Assembly: GCA_938016235.1 (NCBI GenBank)
Contig: CALLPU010000458.1
Coordinates: forward strand, 1-6,317
Length of the DNA stretch: 6,317 nucleotides
Source: an uncultured Granulosicoccus sp.
Lineage (GTDB): Bacteria; Pseudomonadota; Gammaproteobacteria; Granulosicoccales; Granulosicoccaceae
Direction: 5' to 3'
Notes under the pieces: model-generated
The model's input: only the letters and a program-made list of their open reading frames with translations
Databases searched by the model: none
Told to the model about the DNA's origin: nothing
In this document: piece after piece, positions 5,682-6,317 of the stretch
How positions within the stretch are numbered: position 1 is the stretch's first letter
Layout: each line of letters begins with the position of its first letter
Made by a program: the position numbers and the translations under genes

Positions 5682-6317
5682 ATGTTAATTGCACCTGAAA
5701 GGTACTCTCGCGTCGGCAATCACGCCCGGACATGGCGCTCTGCAACTGTTGCAACAGCACTGAGTGGCTGGCGATCACGTGCCGTCATTGCTGTTCGGTC
5801 GGCTGTCATCATGTCGTTGTGCAGCGTCACTGCGTGGGCAGATGACATTGATCTGTACACCTCTCAGTTCGCGAACCAGCTGAAACCTAACGTTGTTTTT
5901 GTGCTGGACTATTCTGACAGCATGAACGATGACGTGTACGGCAATGATCCATCCGTATCGGGATTGTCGTCGAAAATCGATATCCTGAAGACGGCCTTGA
6001 GTACGGTGCTGGATGAAAATCTGGACAGCATTAACGCTGGGCTTGCCTCCATTTTTGATGGTGATGCGTCGGGAAACCTCTGGCCAGTCAGCGAATTGAA
6101 TGCCGATGCCGCAACAGTAGACCCGGATATCCCGGCGGGGCAGTTCACTGTCAGAGACATCATCGGCAAACGGATTGAGCAGCGTGGTGCCGGAGGGACG
6201 ACACGCACCGTCGGGGGTCTTGCGGAGGCTGCATTGTATTTACGAGGCGGCCCCGTGTTGCACGATGATCGCAATGTACTTTATGCGCCACAGCATGAAC
6301 CGCAACGTTGGGATGTA
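5682..6317 (+). CDS. Exported von Willebrand factor A domain protein, PilY1-like (3' truncated by window)
   Basis: The first 212 residues of a protein that continues past the window. The frame has a stop at 5676-5678 and then ATG at 5682. The only later candidate, ATG at 5811, would leave just ten residues before the apparent signal peptidase site AWA-DD (after residue 53), too short for a signal peptide, so 5682 is preferred although no ribosome binding site is visible. The first 40 residues are Arg-rich, then comes a short hydrophobic core (SAVIMSLCSVTAWA). The mature protein starts DDIDLYTS and leads into a VWA fold: NVVFVLDYSDSM, with the metal-ion-dependent adhesion motif DxSxS at Asp76, Ser78 and Ser80, and GGTT at 171-174, a candidate for the conserved MIDAS threonine. 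The arrangement of signal peptide, short D-rich lead and early VWA matches the N-terminus of PilY1/PilC-type proteins, which act in type IV pilus assembly and adhesion at the cell surface. The beta-propeller that would confirm PilY1 lies outside. No minor pilin genes are visible upstream, so another VWA protein remains possible. Confidence 0.8.
   Translation, partial: MLIAPERYSRVGNHARTWRSATVATALSGWRSRAVIAVRSAVIMSLCSVTAWADDIDLYTSQFANQLKPNVVFVLDYSDSMNDDVYGNDPSVSGLSSKIDILKTALSTVLDENLDSINAGLASIFDGDASGNLWPVSELNADAATVDPDIPAGQFTVRDIIGKRIEQRGAGGTTRTVGGLAEAALYLRGGPVLHDDRNVLYAPQHEPQRWDV

Noticed and set aside
5909..6274. Minus-strand open frame of 121 residues
   Set aside because: It lies wholly antisense to the VWA domain coding region, which has clear motifs; no independent support.

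Overview
The window looks like a piece of chromosome from a Gram-negative proteobacterium, most likely a marine or environmental gammaproteobacterium. The evidence is a lipoprotein with a lipobox, a PilY1-like surface protein, an Opp/Dpp-type peptide transporter with proteobacterial sequence character, and moderate base composition by eye. The genus cannot be fixed from the sequence alone. I see no mobile element, tRNA, rRNA or CRISPR array.

Positions 1-3348 hold the end of a tightly packed plus-strand operon for an oligopeptide/dipeptide-type ABC importer. It contains the C-terminal part of an OppB/DppB-like permease, a complete OppC/DppC-like permease (overlap ATGA), and one polypeptide carrying two complete ATPase domains (an OppD-like half followed by an OppF-like half, overlap TGATG). 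The two permeases would form the membrane channel and the fused ATPase would supply both nucleotide-binding domains. The substrate-binding protein is not in the window and, by the usual gene order, probably lies upstream.

Positions 3349-3557 are a non-coding spacer with a perfect 8-bp-arm dyad and a small hairpin next to the ribosome binding site of the next gene. Positions 3558-5117 encode a secreted lipoprotein with a Pro/Thr/Glu-rich linker, a fibronectin type III domain and a GH16 glycoside hydrolase domain with an intact ExDxxE catalytic motif. It is probably a cell-envelope-tethered beta-glucanase-like or related polysaccharide hydrolase.

Positions 5156-5395 hold a plausible small minus-strand gene of unknown function, convergent with the GH16 gene. 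Positions 5396-5681 are mostly non-coding, with one start-less open stretch. From 5682 to the window end runs the 5' part of a plus-strand gene for an exported von Willebrand factor A protein resembling the N-terminus of PilY1-type pilus-associated adhesins. It runs off the window.

The transporter, the hydrolase and the VWA protein appear to be separate transcription units with no obvious shared pathway. I did not find a clearly new multi-gene system. The points most worth following are the envelope hydrolase with its operator-like dyad, the small minus-strand gene, and the unusual N-terminus of the PilY1-like protein.
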